In this document: piece by piece, positions 32,688-41,456 of the stretch
How positions within the stretch are numbered: position 1 is the stretch's first letter
Layout of the letters: every line of letters starts with the position of its first letter
NCBI GenBank assembly: GCA_015065885.1
Contig: SVPJ01000013.1
Location: 1-51,957 of the forward strand
Direction of reading: 5' to 3'
DNA length: 51,957 bases
From: Oscillospiraceae bacterium
GTDB taxonomy: Bacteria > Bacillota > Clostridia > Oscillospirales > Acutalibacteraceae
Program-made: the position numbers and the translations under genes
Notes under the pieces: generated by a model
Told to the model about the DNA's origin: nothing
Databases searched by the model: none
What the model saw: only the letters and a program-made list of their open reading frames with translations

Positions 32688-34556
32688 ATGCCGTTTTTGC
32701 CGTTGACAAAAGAAGAGATGCGCGCCCGCGGATGGGATGCGGCGGATATCGTGCTGGTGACGGGGGATGCCTACGTGGATCACCCCAGTTTCGGTACCGC
32801 CATCATTTCCCGCGTGCTGGAGGATGCGGGATTTCGTGTGGCGATCCTTTCGCAACCGCAAGGCCCCGATGATCTTACGGAATTCGGGCGTCCGCGTTTG
32901 GGCTTTTTTGTGAACGGCGGCAACATCGATTCCATGGTGGCGCACTATACCGCCGCCCGCCGTCGCCGCAGTGAAGATGCGTATACCGCCGGCGGCATGG
33001 CAGGTCGCCGCCCTGACCGTGCCACTATTGTGTATTGCCGCTGGGCACGGGAGATGTACGGGGATATCCCGATCTTGATCGGCGGTCTGGAAGCGTCACT
33101 CCGTCGTTTTGCTCATTACGACTACTGGGACGATGCGGTGCGTCCCTCCATTTTGGTGGACAGTACCGCCGATATTCTGGTGTATGGTATGGGGGAGAAG
33201 GCGGACGTCGAAGTAGCACGGCGTCTCGCGGCAGGCGAGCCGATCTCTGCCATCACCGATATTCGCGGCACGGCGTTTGCCGTGTCGGTGAAAGAGTACG
33301 AACCTCGCCCGTGTGCCGAATGTCCGTCGTTCGATCAGGTGCGTGCGGCGGATGAGGCGGGCAAACGCCACTATGCTGTCGCGGCACGCATTCAGCAGGA
33401 CGAGCAGGACGCTGTGCGCGGTAAAACGGTGATACAACGGCACGGTGACAAGATCGTGGTGCAAAATCCGCCGATGCCGCCGCTTTCGACCGCAGAATTA
33501 GATCACGTGTACGAATTGCCGTATATGCGGGAGTATCACCCGTCGTACGAAGCGGCGGGCGGTGTGCCGGGACTGTTGGAGGTCAAGTTCTCACTGGTGC
33601 ATAACCGCGGGTGTTTCGGTGCGTGCAATTTCTGCTCCATCGCCTTCCACCAAGGGCGGCAGATCGCCTGTCGCAGTGAGGATTCGGTGGTGCGGGAAGC
33701 GGAAAAACTGACCGCGATGAAGGATTTTAAAGGGTACATCCACGACGTGGGCGGCCCGACGGCAAATTTCCGTGCCCCGTCGTGTGAAGGGCAAGCGACC
33801 CGCGGCCTTTGCAAGGGCAAAAAGTGTTTAGCACCGACCGTATGTCCCGCTCTGCGCGCCGACCACAAGGAGTATCTGCATCTGCTTCGCCGTTTGCGGG
33901 CGTTACCGCGGGTGAAGCGGGTGTTCATTCGTTCGGGCATTCGTTTTGACTATTTGCTGGAAGATACGGACGAGACGTTTTTCAAGGAACTTGTGCAGTA
34001 CCACGTGAGCGGACAGTTGAAGGTAGCGCCCGAGCATTGCTCGGCGGGGGTATTAAACGCGATGGGAAAACCCGCAATCGATACGTACCGTCGTTTTCAA
34101 AAGCGGTTTTACGAGTTGACAAAAAGTATCGACAAAAAGCAATATCTTGTGCCGTACCTGATGTCTTCTCATCCCGGCAGTACGTTGCGGGATGCGGTAG
34201 AACTGGCACTGTTTTTGAAAAAAGAGGGACTGCATCCCGAACAGGTGCAGGATTTTTATCCCACACCGGGAACCATCTCCACGTGTATGTTCTACACGGG
34301 GCTGGATCCCTACACGATGAAGCCGATCTACGTGCCGCGCACGGCGGCGGAAAAGGCAGAACAACGGGCACTACTTCAGTATTTCCGCCCCGAAAACCGC
34401 GACAAGGTGCGGGCGGCACTCAAACGGGCGGGACGCGCCGACCTGATCGGTAACGGTCCGAACTGTTTGGTGTCCGCCGAATGTGTGAAGCGTCCTGCAA
34501 CACCGACACAGCGGCAAAAGAAAGTGCCGCAAAAGAAGAACTGTGGCCGTCGCTGA
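32688..34556 (+). CDS. YgiQ family radical SAM protein
   Basis: A 622-residue radical SAM protein. The N-terminal region has FLPLTKEEMRARGWD and SFGTAIISRVLE, typical of the family. The radical SAM cysteines are in RGCFGACNFCSIAFHQGR at about residue 310. A later segment GQLKVAPEHCSAGVL and QDFYPTPGTISTCMFYTG are also conserved. The biochemical role is not established. Start ATG 32688 begins the family N-terminus; the extension to 32655 would lie inside the ftsK gene. The tail is lysine-rich and overlaps the next gene by 14 bases. Confidence 0.9.
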   Translation: MPFLPLTKEEMRARGWDAADIVLVTGDAYVDHPSFGTAIISRVLEDAGFRVAILSQPQGPDDLTEFGRPRLGFFVNGGNIDSMVAHYTAARRRRSEDAYTAGGMAGRRPDRATIVYCRWAREMYGDIPILIGGLEASLRRFAHYDYWDDAVRPSILVDSTADILVYGMGEKADVEVARRLAAGEPISAITDIRGTAFAVSVKEYEPRPCAECPSFDQVRAADEAGKRHYAVAARIQQDEQDAVRGKTVIQRHGDKIVVQNPPMPPLSTAELDHVYELPYMREYHPSYEAAGGVPGLLEVKFSLVHNRGCFGACNFCSIAFHQGRQIACRSEDSVVREAEKLTAMKDFKGYIHDVGGPTANFRAPSCEGQATRGLCKGKKCLAPTVCPALRADHKEYLHLLRRLRALPRVKRVFIRSGIRFDYLLEDTDETFFKELVQYHVSGQLKVAPEHCSAGVLNAMGKPAIDTYRRFQKRFYELTKSIDKKQYLVPYLMSSHPGSTLRDAVELALFLKKEGLHPEQVQDFYPTPGTISTCMFYTGLDPYTMKPIYVPRTAAEKAEQRALLQYFRPENRDKVRAALKRAGRADLIGNGPNCLVSAECVKRPATPTQRQKKVPQKKNCGRR

Positions 34557-35484
34557 TATGTTCGCGCGGTTGCGCGAGCGGGTCATAGCCGTTTGGCGTC
34601 GGTGGTGGGCACTTATTGTGGCGGTTGCGTTAATACTGTGTTTTATCTCCGAGCAGACGGGTCTCACCGACCGTTTGCTCGTGCTTTGCGGTGTTGCCGA
34701 CCCGCATCTACCGCCCAAAGACGGTGAACTGCAGGTGCATACGCTGGATGTGGGAAATGCGGATGCGTTGGTTTTGTTCTGCGACGGTAAAACGATGTTG
34801 ATCGACGCGGGTGAACATAACGACGGTGACAACGTCACGGAATATTTGCAACACCTGGGAGTGACCCACCTTACCTACGTTATCGCCACCCATGCGGATG
34901 CCGATCATATCGGCGGTATGCGTGAGGTGCTTGAGAATTTTACGGTGGGAGAATATTTGATGGCGACTATGCCGTACGGTGCAGAGCCGACCACTGCGAC
35001 CTATTGGAATCTGCTCTCGTTTTTGGAGGAGCGGCAGATCAAGGTGACTGAAACCAAACCGGGTATGGAACGCCGACTCGGCGGTGCCGTGGTGGAAATA
35101 CTGGCACCTGTGGTGGAATCGGAGGACTCCAACGAACAATCGGTGGTGTGCATGGTGAACTACGGCGATACCCGCTTTTTGTTTATGGGAGATGCAGGAG
35201 AATCGGTGGAAGGTTATCTCTTTTCGGAAGATCTGCACGCCGATTTTTTGAAAGTGTCGCACCACGGCGCGGAAAACGCCACGGGCGAGAATTTCTTGCG
35301 TCGTGTGTCACCGACGGTGGCGGTGATATCCTGCGGGAGAAACAATCCCTACGGACATCCCGCAGCGGCGGTACTGTCGCGTTTGGAACAGGTGGGCGCG
35401 TCCGTATACCGCACCGATCGCGACGGACATATCGTGGTGACGAGTGACGGCAAAACACTGCAGGTCACGACCGAAACGGAGTGA
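34543..35484 (+). CDS. MBL-fold hydrolase, ComEC C-terminal-like
   Basis: A 313-residue protein with one N-terminal membrane anchor (WWALIVAVALILCFI, about residues 22-36) and an extracellular metallo-beta-lactamase domain. The metal motifs are THADADHIGG, GDAGE and SHHGAENATG. It opens with LQVHTLDVGNADALVL, as does the ComEC/Rec2 C-terminal domain, but has no competence channel. Such stand-alone proteins are thought to be nucleases or phosphoesterases. GTG 34543 overlaps the YgiQ gene; ATG 34558 is an alternative without a better ribosome site. It is paired with a DUF3006 gene, a common arrangement. Confidence 0.82.
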   Translation: MAVADMFARLRERVIAVWRRWWALIVAVALILCFISEQTGLTDRLLVLCGVADPHLPPKDGELQVHTLDVGNADALVLFCDGKTMLIDAGEHNDGDNVTEYLQHLGVTHLTYVIATHADADHIGGMREVLENFTVGEYLMATMPYGAEPTTATYWNLLSFLEERQIKVTETKPGMERRLGGAVVEILAPVVESEDSNEQSVVCMVNYGDTRFLFMGDAGESVEGYLFSEDLHADFLKVSHHGAENATGENFLRRVSPTVAVISCGRNNPYGHPAAAVLSRLEQVGASVYRTDRDGHIVVTSDGKTLQVTTETE

Positions 35485-35489
35485 AGACG

Positions 35490-35693
35490 ATGATGACCGT
35501 AGACCGTATTGAAGGCGAATGGGCGGTGCTGTGTTTGGCAGATGAAACCACGCGTACGGTGAAGTTGTGCGATCTGCCGCCCGACGTGAAGGTGGGTGAC
35601 GCGATAGCGGAGACTTCGCAGGGCTTTCGTATCGATGCGGGAGCAACCGAAGCCTTGCGTGAGCGCGCAAGATGCCTTAGGAGGAAATTATGA
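35490..35693 (+). CDS. DUF3006 domain protein
   Basis: A 67-residue small protein with the pattern [29 protein letters not shown] and a basic C-terminal tail [11 protein letters not shown]. This is the DUF3006 family, usually encoded next to a ComEC-like metallo-beta-lactamase gene, as here. The beta-rich sequence suggests a small barrel, possibly nucleic-acid binding; no role is established. GGAG ends eight bases before ATG 35490. Its end carries the AGGAGG site and overlaps ispDF as ATGA. Confidence 0.82.
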   Translation: MMTVDRIEGEWAVLCLADETTRTVKLCDLPPDVKVGDAIAETSQGFRIDAGATEALRERARCLRRKL

Positions 35694-36856
35694 GTACATT
35701 TGTATCGGCGATCGTGCCCGCGGCGGGCAGTGCCACCCGCATGGGCGGTGAAAAGCAACGCTTGTTGCTGAACGGGCGTCCCGTGCTGGCACACACCTTG
35801 TCGGTGTTGCAACAGACCGCCGTGATCGACGAGATCGTGGTAGTGGCGCGTAAGGCCGACGTGGAAGAATTTTTATCCTATAGGGAACGGTTTGGTATTA
35901 CCAAGCTTGCCGCGGTGGTGGTCGGCGGGGAGAGCCGTCAACAATCGGTTGCCAATGGCCTCGCGGCTGTTTCCGATAGGACAACACTGGTGGCGATACA
36001 CGACGGTGCCCGCCCGTTGGTGACGGCGGAAGAGATCGAGCGTATCGTGGCGGCGGCGGAGGAATACGGTGCCGCCACCGCCGCAACTCCCGTAAAAGAT
36101 ACACTGAAGATTGCGGGGGCAGATGGCACCGTTGCTGCGACACCCGACCGAAGCACCTTGTGGGCGGTGCAAACGCCGCAGGTGTTTCACTGCGACCGTT
36201 ACCGTGCGGCACTCCGAAAAGCGGCGGCGGACGGACGGGACTTTACCGACGATTGCCAGTTGTTTGAATACGTCGGTCACACGGTACGGTTGGTGCAAAC
36301 GGGATATCAAAACATTAAGATCACGACTCCCGAAGATATGGCGATCGCCCGCGGTCTTTTGGGAAAAGGAGAGACGGCTATGCGTATCGGACACGGTTAT
36401 GACGTACACCGCTTGACGGAAGGACGTGCCCTCATTTTGGGCGGTGTGACGATACCGTATGAGAAAGGACTGCTCGGGCACTCGGATGCGGACGTACTCA
36501 CCCACGCGGTGATGGATGCGCTGCTCGGTGCAGCGGGGCTTCACGATATCGGCCGTTGGTTTCCCGATACCGACGAGCGGTATCGCGGAGCAGACAGTAT
36601 ACAGTTGCTCGAACACGTGATCGCGTTACTGGCGGAGCATGGGTTTGCGGTGGGCAATGTGGATGCTACCGTGTTGGCACAAGCGCCGAAGTTGCTTCCG
36701 TATATCGACACGATGCGGGAGAATCTCGCCCGCGCGTGCGGCGTACCGACCGCGGCAGTGAACGTCAAAGCGACGACCGAAGAAAAACTCGGATTTACGG
36801 GTGCGGGTGACGGTATGGCGGCACACGCCGTATGTGTGATAAAGGAGAGGACGTAA
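35690..36856 (+). CDS. ispDF: Bifunctional IspD-IspF (MEP cytidylyltransferase / MEcPP synthase)
   Basis: A 388-residue fusion in the non-mevalonate isoprenoid pathway. Residues 1-229 are IspD ([16 protein letters not shown] for [21 protein letters not shown]), which makes CDP-methylerythritol. Residues 231-388 are IspF ([12 protein letters not shown] with metal ligands, [25 protein letters not shown]), which cyclises the later intermediate. The intervening IspE is elsewhere. An AGGAG site eight bases before the internal ATG at 36380 may also allow IspF alone to be made. The gene is coupled to both neighbours by short overlaps. Confidence 0.95.
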   Translation: MSTFVSAIVPAAGSATRMGGEKQRLLLNGRPVLAHTLSVLQQTAVIDEIVVVARKADVEEFLSYRERFGITKLAAVVVGGESRQQSVANGLAAVSDRTTLVAIHDGARPLVTAEEIERIVAAAEEYGAATAATPVKDTLKIAGADGTVAATPDRSTLWAVQTPQVFHCDRYRAALRKAAADGRDFTDDCQLFEYVGHTVRLVQTGYQNIKITTPEDMAIARGLLGKGETAMRIGHGYDVHRLTEGRALILGGVTIPYEKGLLGHSDADVLTHAVMDALLGAAGLHDIGRWFPDTDERYRGADSIQLLEHVIALLAEHGFAVGNVDATVLAQAPKLLPYIDTMRENLARACGVPTAAVNVKATTEEKLGFTGAGDGMAAHAVCVIKERT

Positions 36857-37515
36857 TGATATACGAAAAACAACCGACCGCATTTACCTTGGAGCACACG
36901 GCGTTGCCCCATGCAGTGTATCTGCCGAAGGGATATGAGGAAGACCCGCATAAACGCTGGCCGCTCGTGATCTTTTTGCACGGTGCGGGAGAGCGGGGAC
37001 ACGATCTCACGGGGGTGTACCGTCACGGCCCGCTTCGTGAGGTGCGCGAAGGGCGGGAATTTCCGTTCATTGTGATCGCTCCGCAGATCGAAGCGCCGAA
37101 ATATTGGGCGTGTTACGCGGAAACACTCAACGCCATGTTAGACGGCTGGCTTACCGAGTACCGTATCGATCCTACCCGTGTGTATCTGACGGGTCTTTCG
37201 ATGGGCGGCACGGGCACGTGGATGTGGGGGATGATGAATCCCGAACGGTTTGCTGCGGTGATGCCGCTTTGCGGTACGGGTATCTGCTGGTGCGCGGGTA
37301 ATTTGAAAGATGTGCCCGTGTGGGTGTTCCACGGCGACCGCGACGAGACCGTACCGATCGAAGAAAGTTATACCATGGAAAAACGCCTTACCGCGTGCGG
37401 CGGGGACATACGGCTTACCGTGTACGAAGGATACGGCCACGATTGCTGGACGGACACCTATCGCCGTGACGACGTGTACGAATGGTTGTTATCGCATACA
37501 AAGGAGACGAAGTAA
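36856..37515 (+). CDS. Alpha/beta hydrolase, esterase family
   Basis: A 219-residue serine hydrolase. The oxyanion segment LVIFLHGAGERG is followed by the nucleophile motif GLSMGGTGT, the acid in HGDRDETVP and the histidine in EGYGHDCW. It resembles bacterial PHB depolymerase/feruloyl-esterase-like and phospholipase-type enzymes often called prolyl oligopeptidase family esterases. There is no signal peptide, so it acts in the cytosol. ATG 36856 overlaps the ispDF stop by one base (TAATG) with GGAGAGG upstream. Substrate unknown. Confidence 0.82.
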   Translation: MIYEKQPTAFTLEHTALPHAVYLPKGYEEDPHKRWPLVIFLHGAGERGHDLTGVYRHGPLREVREGREFPFIVIAPQIEAPKYWACYAETLNAMLDGWLTEYRIDPTRVYLTGLSMGGTGTWMWGMMNPERFAAVMPLCGTGICWCAGNLKDVPVWVFHGDRDETVPIEESYTMEKRLTACGGDIRLTVYEGYGHDCWTDTYRRDDVYEWLLSHTKETK

Positions 37516-37727
37516 TGAGTGAACGTTTGGACCGTATCAACGAATTGGCGCGCAAGGCCCGCACGCCCGAAGGGTTGACGGAGGAAGAAAAGGAAGAACA
37601 AAAGCGTCTGCGTGCGGAATATGTGGCGGCAGTGCGTAAAAACGTGGAGATGCAACTCGGCAACACCTATATCGTGGAGCCGGACGGCACGAAACATCCG
37701 CTAAAAAAGAAAGGACAACCGCAATGA
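37515..37727 (+). CDS. DUF896 family protein (YnzC-like)
   Basis: A 70-residue helical protein with RLDRINELARKARTPEGLTEEE, EEQKRLRAEYVAAVR, and a short tail. This matches the DUF896 (UPF0291) family, of which Bacillus YnzC is a structurally known helical-hairpin member without clear function. The ATG overlaps the esterase stop as TAATG, and its own stop overlaps the lipoprotein ATG. An RNA- or ribosome-associated role has been considered for such proteins but is not shown. Confidence 0.88.
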   Translation: MSERLDRINELARKARTPEGLTEEEKEEQKRLRAEYVAAVRKNVEMQLGNTYIVEPDGTKHPLKKKGQPQ

Positions 37728-38518
37728 AACGTCGAGCGATGATCCTGTGTGCCGTTTTCTGCTTGCTGTTCAGTTTCACGGCGTGTCGCGTGCGTGTGGA
37801 CTTTACGCAAGGAGAGGACGAAGATACGCCTCCCACCACGTCTACCACCAAACCGCTCCCCGAAAGCAACGATGAAATGGCGACCGAAGCATGGGAGATC
37901 TATTCCCACGCCCTGGATGTCGAAAAGACATACACCACCTATGAGTTGATATACGAAGGACGCGAGAAGGCGATAGGAGAGACCGTGGTTTCCAAAGCAC
38001 GTTTTGTCAGGGTGGAAAAGGACGGCGCGGTAACCTTGCTGATCGAGCGTGAGTATGGCAGTGAGTATTCCTCTGCGTATTATGCCGACGGTATCGGCTA
38101 TTTTGACGTGAAAGGGAAAAAGTATTGGATGCCGACCGATGAGGATGCCGTATACGAGGTGCTGAAGATCGCGGAAACAGAAAACCTCACCGAGCCGATG
38201 TTTACCAAAGCTATCGTAATCCGTGATGCGGACGGTGGCGCTACGGTGTCGTGTCCGCTTCAGGCGAAATACGCCCTGCAGTTCGCGCGAATGTATCTGG
38301 GGGATACCGCGACCGAAGGGACGGTTATCCGTGCCGAGGCGGGAGTGACCGTGAATGCTGCGGGTGATCCGCTGGTCTTTACGGCGGCCGTTTCGGTCGA
38401 TCACGCACTGTACGGCACCGTATCGGTCGAAAGCCAAAACCGCTATACGGCGGTCGGGGATGCGGTCGTACTGACCCCGCCGCAGGATCTGGACACATAT
38501 GCATCGATTATCGAGTAA
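37724..38518 (+). CDS. Lipoprotein of unknown function
   Basis: A 264-residue exported protein. A basic start (MKRRA), hydrophobic segment (ILCAVFCLLFS) and lipobox FTAC give cleavage before C21. A Thr/Pro-rich linker (about residues 35-46) precedes a beta-rich domain. It shows no catalytic motif; the repeated strand pattern (ATVSCPLQ, GVTVNAAGDPLVFTAAVSV) resembles extracellular LolA/LppX-like or DUF-type lipoproteins, without certainty. It is the last gene of the MBL-ispDF string, overlapping ynzC by four bases. A terminator follows its stop. Confidence 0.8.
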   Translation: MKRRAMILCAVFCLLFSFTACRVRVDFTQGEDEDTPPTTSTTKPLPESNDEMATEAWEIYSHALDVEKTYTTYELIYEGREKAIGETVVSKARFVRVEKDGAVTLLIEREYGSEYSSAYYADGIGYFDVKGKKYWMPTDEDAVYEVLKIAETENLTEPMFTKAIVIRDADGGATVSCPLQAKYALQFARMYLGDTATEGTVIRAEAGVTVNAAGDPLVFTAAVSVDHALYGTVSVESQNRYTAVGDAVVLTPPQDLDTYASIIE

Positions 38519-38552
38519 AGGAAGTGCAGAAAGGCACTTCCTTTTCCTTTTT
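38517..38552 (+). terminator. Terminator after the lipoprotein gene
   Basis: Stem AAAGGAAGTGC (from 38517) / GCACTTCCTTT (38534-38544) with a short loop and TTTTCCTTTTT. It overlaps the stop codon and ends the ygiQ-to-lipoprotein string. Confidence 0.85.
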
Positions 38553-38668
38553 AGCAAATTCTGCGGTGCGTTTACGCGTCCGAACGACAAACGCCGACAA
38601 AATGCGACGGTTCCTCCCTCTTGCTAAAAAATATTTTCCAAAAAATGGAAAAAGTTTCGCAAAAAGCC

Positions 38669-38697
38669 TTGCAATAATTTCCAGAATATGGTAATCT
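38669..38697 (+). promoter_or_regulatory. Promoter of spo0A
   Basis: TTGCAA (38669-38674), a 17-base spacer and TAATCT (38692-38697) lie before spo0A. Just downstream is an inverted repeat CATCGACA / TGTCGATG (38703-38710 / 38716-38723) that resembles two 0A-box half-sites. Confidence 0.55.
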
Positions 38698-38774
38698 GTT
38701 GACATCGACAAGGGGTGTCGATGCAAGGTTGCCGGCAAGCAACAACCAATACATTAAAAAAGGGAGAACGTAGT

Positions 38775-39536
38775 ATGGAGAAGAAAATACGGGTGCTGCT
38801 CGCCGATACGGGTGAGCATTTTGGACAGCCCTGCGCCACGGCACTGCGAGCACACGGGCTGGAAGTGGAAACGGTGGAAAAGGACGGCCGCCGTGTGATC
38901 GAGCGTGTATCGGCATACCGTCCCGACGTGGTTATTATGGATTTCTTTTTGCCGCAGGTGGATGCGGTAGGGGTCATACACAGCATCAAAGCGATGCACT
39001 TGCCGACGATGCCCGTGCTGATGGTGATGTCGGCGTTTGACAATCCGAATTTGGAGCGCGAAGCGATGACGGCAGGGGCGGATTATTTTGTATTAAAGCC
39101 GTTTGATGCCGATGGTATGGCGGTGCGATTGCTCAGCATCTGTGCGCAAAAAGACAATCGCCGCACTGCGAGTACGGGCGGCAACACCCTTGAGATGCAG
39201 GTGACCGAGATCATTCATCAGATCGGCGTACCTGCCCATATCAAAGGATATCAATATCTGCGGGATGCTATTCTGATGGCGATCGAAGACGAGGAGATCA
39301 TCAACGCCGTGACCAAGCGGTTGTATCCGTCGGTGGCAAAGAAGCACGACACCACGTCGTCGCGTGTGGAGCGCGCGATCCGTCACGCGATCGAAGTGGC
39401 GTGGGATCGCGGAGATGTGGACGTGCTGAATTCCTATTTCGGCTACACGATCCATACGGGACGCGGCAAACCCACCAACAGTGAGTTTATCGCGATGATC
39501 TCCGACCGTTTCCGCTTGCAACTGAAGATCGGATAA
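38775..39536 (+). CDS. spo0A: Sporulation master regulator Spo0A
   Basis: A 253-residue response regulator. The receiver (residues 1-115) has D11 in LLADT, the phosphorylation site D56 in IMDFFLP, S86 and K108 in LKPFD. The effector domain has the Spo0A-specific [23 protein letters not shown], the recognition helix region [17 protein letters not shown] and a C-terminal [14 protein letters not shown]. The residue after D11, usually acidic, is threonine (T12). Phosphorylated Spo0A starts sporulation and controls stationary-phase genes. ATG 38775 is the family start; a longer frame to 38715 crosses the inverted repeat. Its presence says the host can probably sporulate or descends from spore formers. 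Confidence 0.95.
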   Translation: MEKKIRVLLADTGEHFGQPCATALRAHGLEVETVEKDGRRVIERVSAYRPDVVIMDFFLPQVDAVGVIHSIKAMHLPTMPVLMVMSAFDNPNLEREAMTAGADYFVLKPFDADGMAVRLLSICAQKDNRRTASTGGNTLEMQVTEIIHQIGVPAHIKGYQYLRDAILMAIEDEEIINAVTKRLYPSVAKKHDTTSSRVERAIRHAIEVAWDRGDVDVLNSYFGYTIHTGRGKPTNSEFIAMISDRFRLQLKIG

Positions 39537-39566
39537 TAAAAATTTTTAAAAAACAGTTTATTTTTT

Positions 39567-39600
39567 GCCCCCTTTGTGATATGCTTATTACAAAGGGGGC
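39567..39600 (+). promoter_or_regulatory. Hairpin over the RNase ribosome site; also possible spo0A terminator
   Basis: An 11-bp perfect stem GCCCCCTTTGT (39567-39577) / ACAAAGGGGGC (39590-39600) with a 12-base loop. The right arm contains the AAAGGGGG ribosome site of the next gene, whose ATG is at 39608. The stem is preceded by a T-run and followed only by TTTTA, so termination is possible but weak. Confidence 0.65.
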
Positions 39601-39607
39601 GCTTTTA

Positions 39608-41203
39608 ATGAAATTGGAATTTCTCGGTGCGGCTCACGAGGTGACCGGTTCCTGCACGCTGCTTACGGTGGGGGAACACCGCATCGTCATCGACTGCGGT
39701 TTGGAACAGGGCCGCGATATTTACGAAAACTGCGATATGCCCGTTGCCGCGGGTGAAGTGGACGCGGTGTTGCTTACCCACGCACATATCGACCACGCGG
39801 GGCGGATCCCGCTTTTGTGTGCGCACGGATTTCGCGGGCCGATCTACGCCACCGCCGCCACGGCACGTCTGTGCGGTATCATGCTGATGGACTCGGCACA
39901 TATCCAAGAGTTTGAGGCGGAATGGCGCAACCGCAAGGGGAAACGTGCGGGAAAAGAGGTGTATCAACCGCTGTATACCACGGCGGATGCACAGCAGGCG
40001 TTGACACAGTTCGTACGCTCGCCGTATCACGCACCGCGTGAGATTTTGCCCGGCGTTACGGTGGAGTTTTTCGACGCGGGGCATCTGCTCGGCTCGGCAT
40101 CCATTAAGATCACCGTGACCGAAGAAGGAAAGAGCCGTACATTGCTGTTTTCGGGCGACCTCGGCAATGTGGACCGTCCGCTGATCCGCGATCCCGAACA
40201 GCCCGATACCGCCGATTACGTGGTGATTGAATCTACCTACGGTAACCGTCTGCACGGCCCGCATCCCGACTACGTCAGCCAGTTGACCTCCATTTTGCAG
40301 GAGACGTTTGACCGCGGCGGCAACGTGGTGATTCCCTGCTTTGCCGTCGGTCGCACGCAGGAGATGCTTTACTGCTTGCGTTGTATCAAAGAAGCGGGGT
40401 TAGTGAAAGGTCACGACCGATTCCCTGTATATGTGGACAGTCCGCTGGCGGTGGAGGCGACCCGTATCTACGGCGACGAATCGCTCACCCCGTATTTTGA
40501 TAAGCAGACCTTGTCGCTGTTAAACGAGGGGATCAACCCCATATTGTTCGACGATATCCGCGTGTCGGTCACGTCGGACGATTCCCGCGCCATTAACGCC
40601 GACACCACGCCGAAGGTGATCTTGTCTGCCAGCGGTATGTGTGAAGCAGGACGTATCCGCCACCATTTAAAGCACAATTTGTGGCGCCCCGAAAGCACCG
40701 TGCTGTTCGTGGGGTATCAGACCGAAGGTACGCTCGGCAATCAGCTCATCAACGGTGCGCCCACCGTGAAACTGTTCGGAGAAGAGATCGGGGTGCGCGC
40801 CCGTATCGCGCAGATGGACGGCATCAGCGGTCACGCCGACCGCGACCGTATGCTTCAGTGGCTCGGCGGTATGAATCCCGCACCGCAAAAGGTGTTCGTG
40901 AATCACGGACAGGATGCCGTGTGCGACGAGTTTGCTGAGTTCATCACCGAACAACTGGGTATCCCCGCCGAAGCGCCGTATAACGGTGCGGTGTACCGCG
41001 TGGGGGATACGGTGACGCTTGAGGCGGCAGGCAACACCCGTCGCTTGACCCCGAAGGCGGCACGTGTGAGCACGGTGTACGACCGCTTGGTGATGGTGTA
41101 CCGCCGTTTGGGACAGTTGGTGGAACAAAGCCGCGGGCGCGCCAATAAAGATCTCGCAAAATTTGCGGATCAGATGCAATCGCTGCACGACCGCTGGCAA
41201 TAA
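39608..41203 (+). CDS. MBL-fold beta-CASP ribonuclease
   Basis: A 531-residue metallo-beta-lactamase/beta-CASP protein related to eukaryotic CPSF73 and to bacterial/archaeal RNA exonucleases. Motifs in order are TGSCTLL, the zinc motif LTHAHIDHAGR, DAGHLLGSAS, the aspartate in FSGDLGN, the beta-CASP insert with IPCFAVGRTQEM, SASGMCEAGR and GHADRDRM. It is predicted to degrade or process RNA in the cytosol. ATG 39608 is preferred over the in-frame ATG 39581, which lies in the loop of the upstream hairpin. Its ribosome site is inside that hairpin. Confidence 0.88.
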   Translation: MKLEFLGAAHEVTGSCTLLTVGEHRIVIDCGLEQGRDIYENCDMPVAAGEVDAVLLTHAHIDHAGRIPLLCAHGFRGPIYATAATARLCGIMLMDSAHIQEFEAEWRNRKGKRAGKEVYQPLYTTADAQQALTQFVRSPYHAPREILPGVTVEFFDAGHLLGSASIKITVTEEGKSRTLLFSGDLGNVDRPLIRDPEQPDTADYVVIESTYGNRLHGPHPDYVSQLTSILQETFDRGGNVVIPCFAVGRTQEMLYCLRCIKEAGLVKGHDRFPVYVDSPLAVEATRIYGDESLTPYFDKQTLSLLNEGINPILFDDIRVSVTSDDSRAINADTTPKVILSASGMCEAGRIRHHLKHNLWRPESTVLFVGYQTEGTLGNQLINGAPTVKLFGEEIGVRARIAQMDGISGHADRDRMLQWLGGMNPAPQKVFVNHGQDAVCDEFAEFITEQLGIPAEAPYNGAVYRVGDTVTLEAAGNTRRLTPKAARVSTVYDRLVMVYRRLGQLVEQSRGRANKDLAKFADQMQSLHDRWQ

Positions 41204-41218
41204 AAGGAGGACGAAACG

Positions 41219-41428
41219 ATGTTTGGAAACAAAGTAGTACTGACCATTGAGGGAATGGCGTGTATTCGTTGCAGCGGTCGTGTGGAAGCGGCACTGAACG
41301 CGTTGGATGGTGTAAAAGCAAAGGTGGATCTCGACAAAAAAATCGCCACCGTCAAAGGCTGTGACGACAAAGAGTTACTTGTCCGTACCGTGACCGACCT
41401 CGGTTTCACCGTGGTGGATGTAAAATAA
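41219..41428 (+). CDS. Heavy-metal-associated domain protein
   Basis: A 69-residue single HMA domain (ferredoxin-like beta-alpha-beta-beta-alpha-beta). The metal motif GMACIRC has C15 and C18, with an isoleucine where CopZ-type chaperones usually have GMTCxxC/GMxCxHC. The end VRTVTDLGFTVVDV is typical. It probably binds copper(I) or another soft metal and delivers it to a P-type ATPase; none is encoded in the window. It follows the RNase by 15 bases with AAAGGAGG, then a terminator. Confidence 0.85.
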   Translation: MFGNKVVLTIEGMACIRCSGRVEAALNALDGVKAKVDLDKKIATVKGCDDKELLVRTVTDLGFTVVDVK

Positions 41429-41430
41429 AG

Positions 41431-41456
41431 AAAGCCCGCTGTACAGCGGGCTTTTT
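41431..41456. terminator. Bidirectional terminator
   Basis: A perfect 24-base palindrome (41431-41454) AAAGCCCGCTGT with almost no loop, flanked by A- and T-runs. It separates the HMA gene from the convergent LexA-like gene. Confidence 0.85.
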
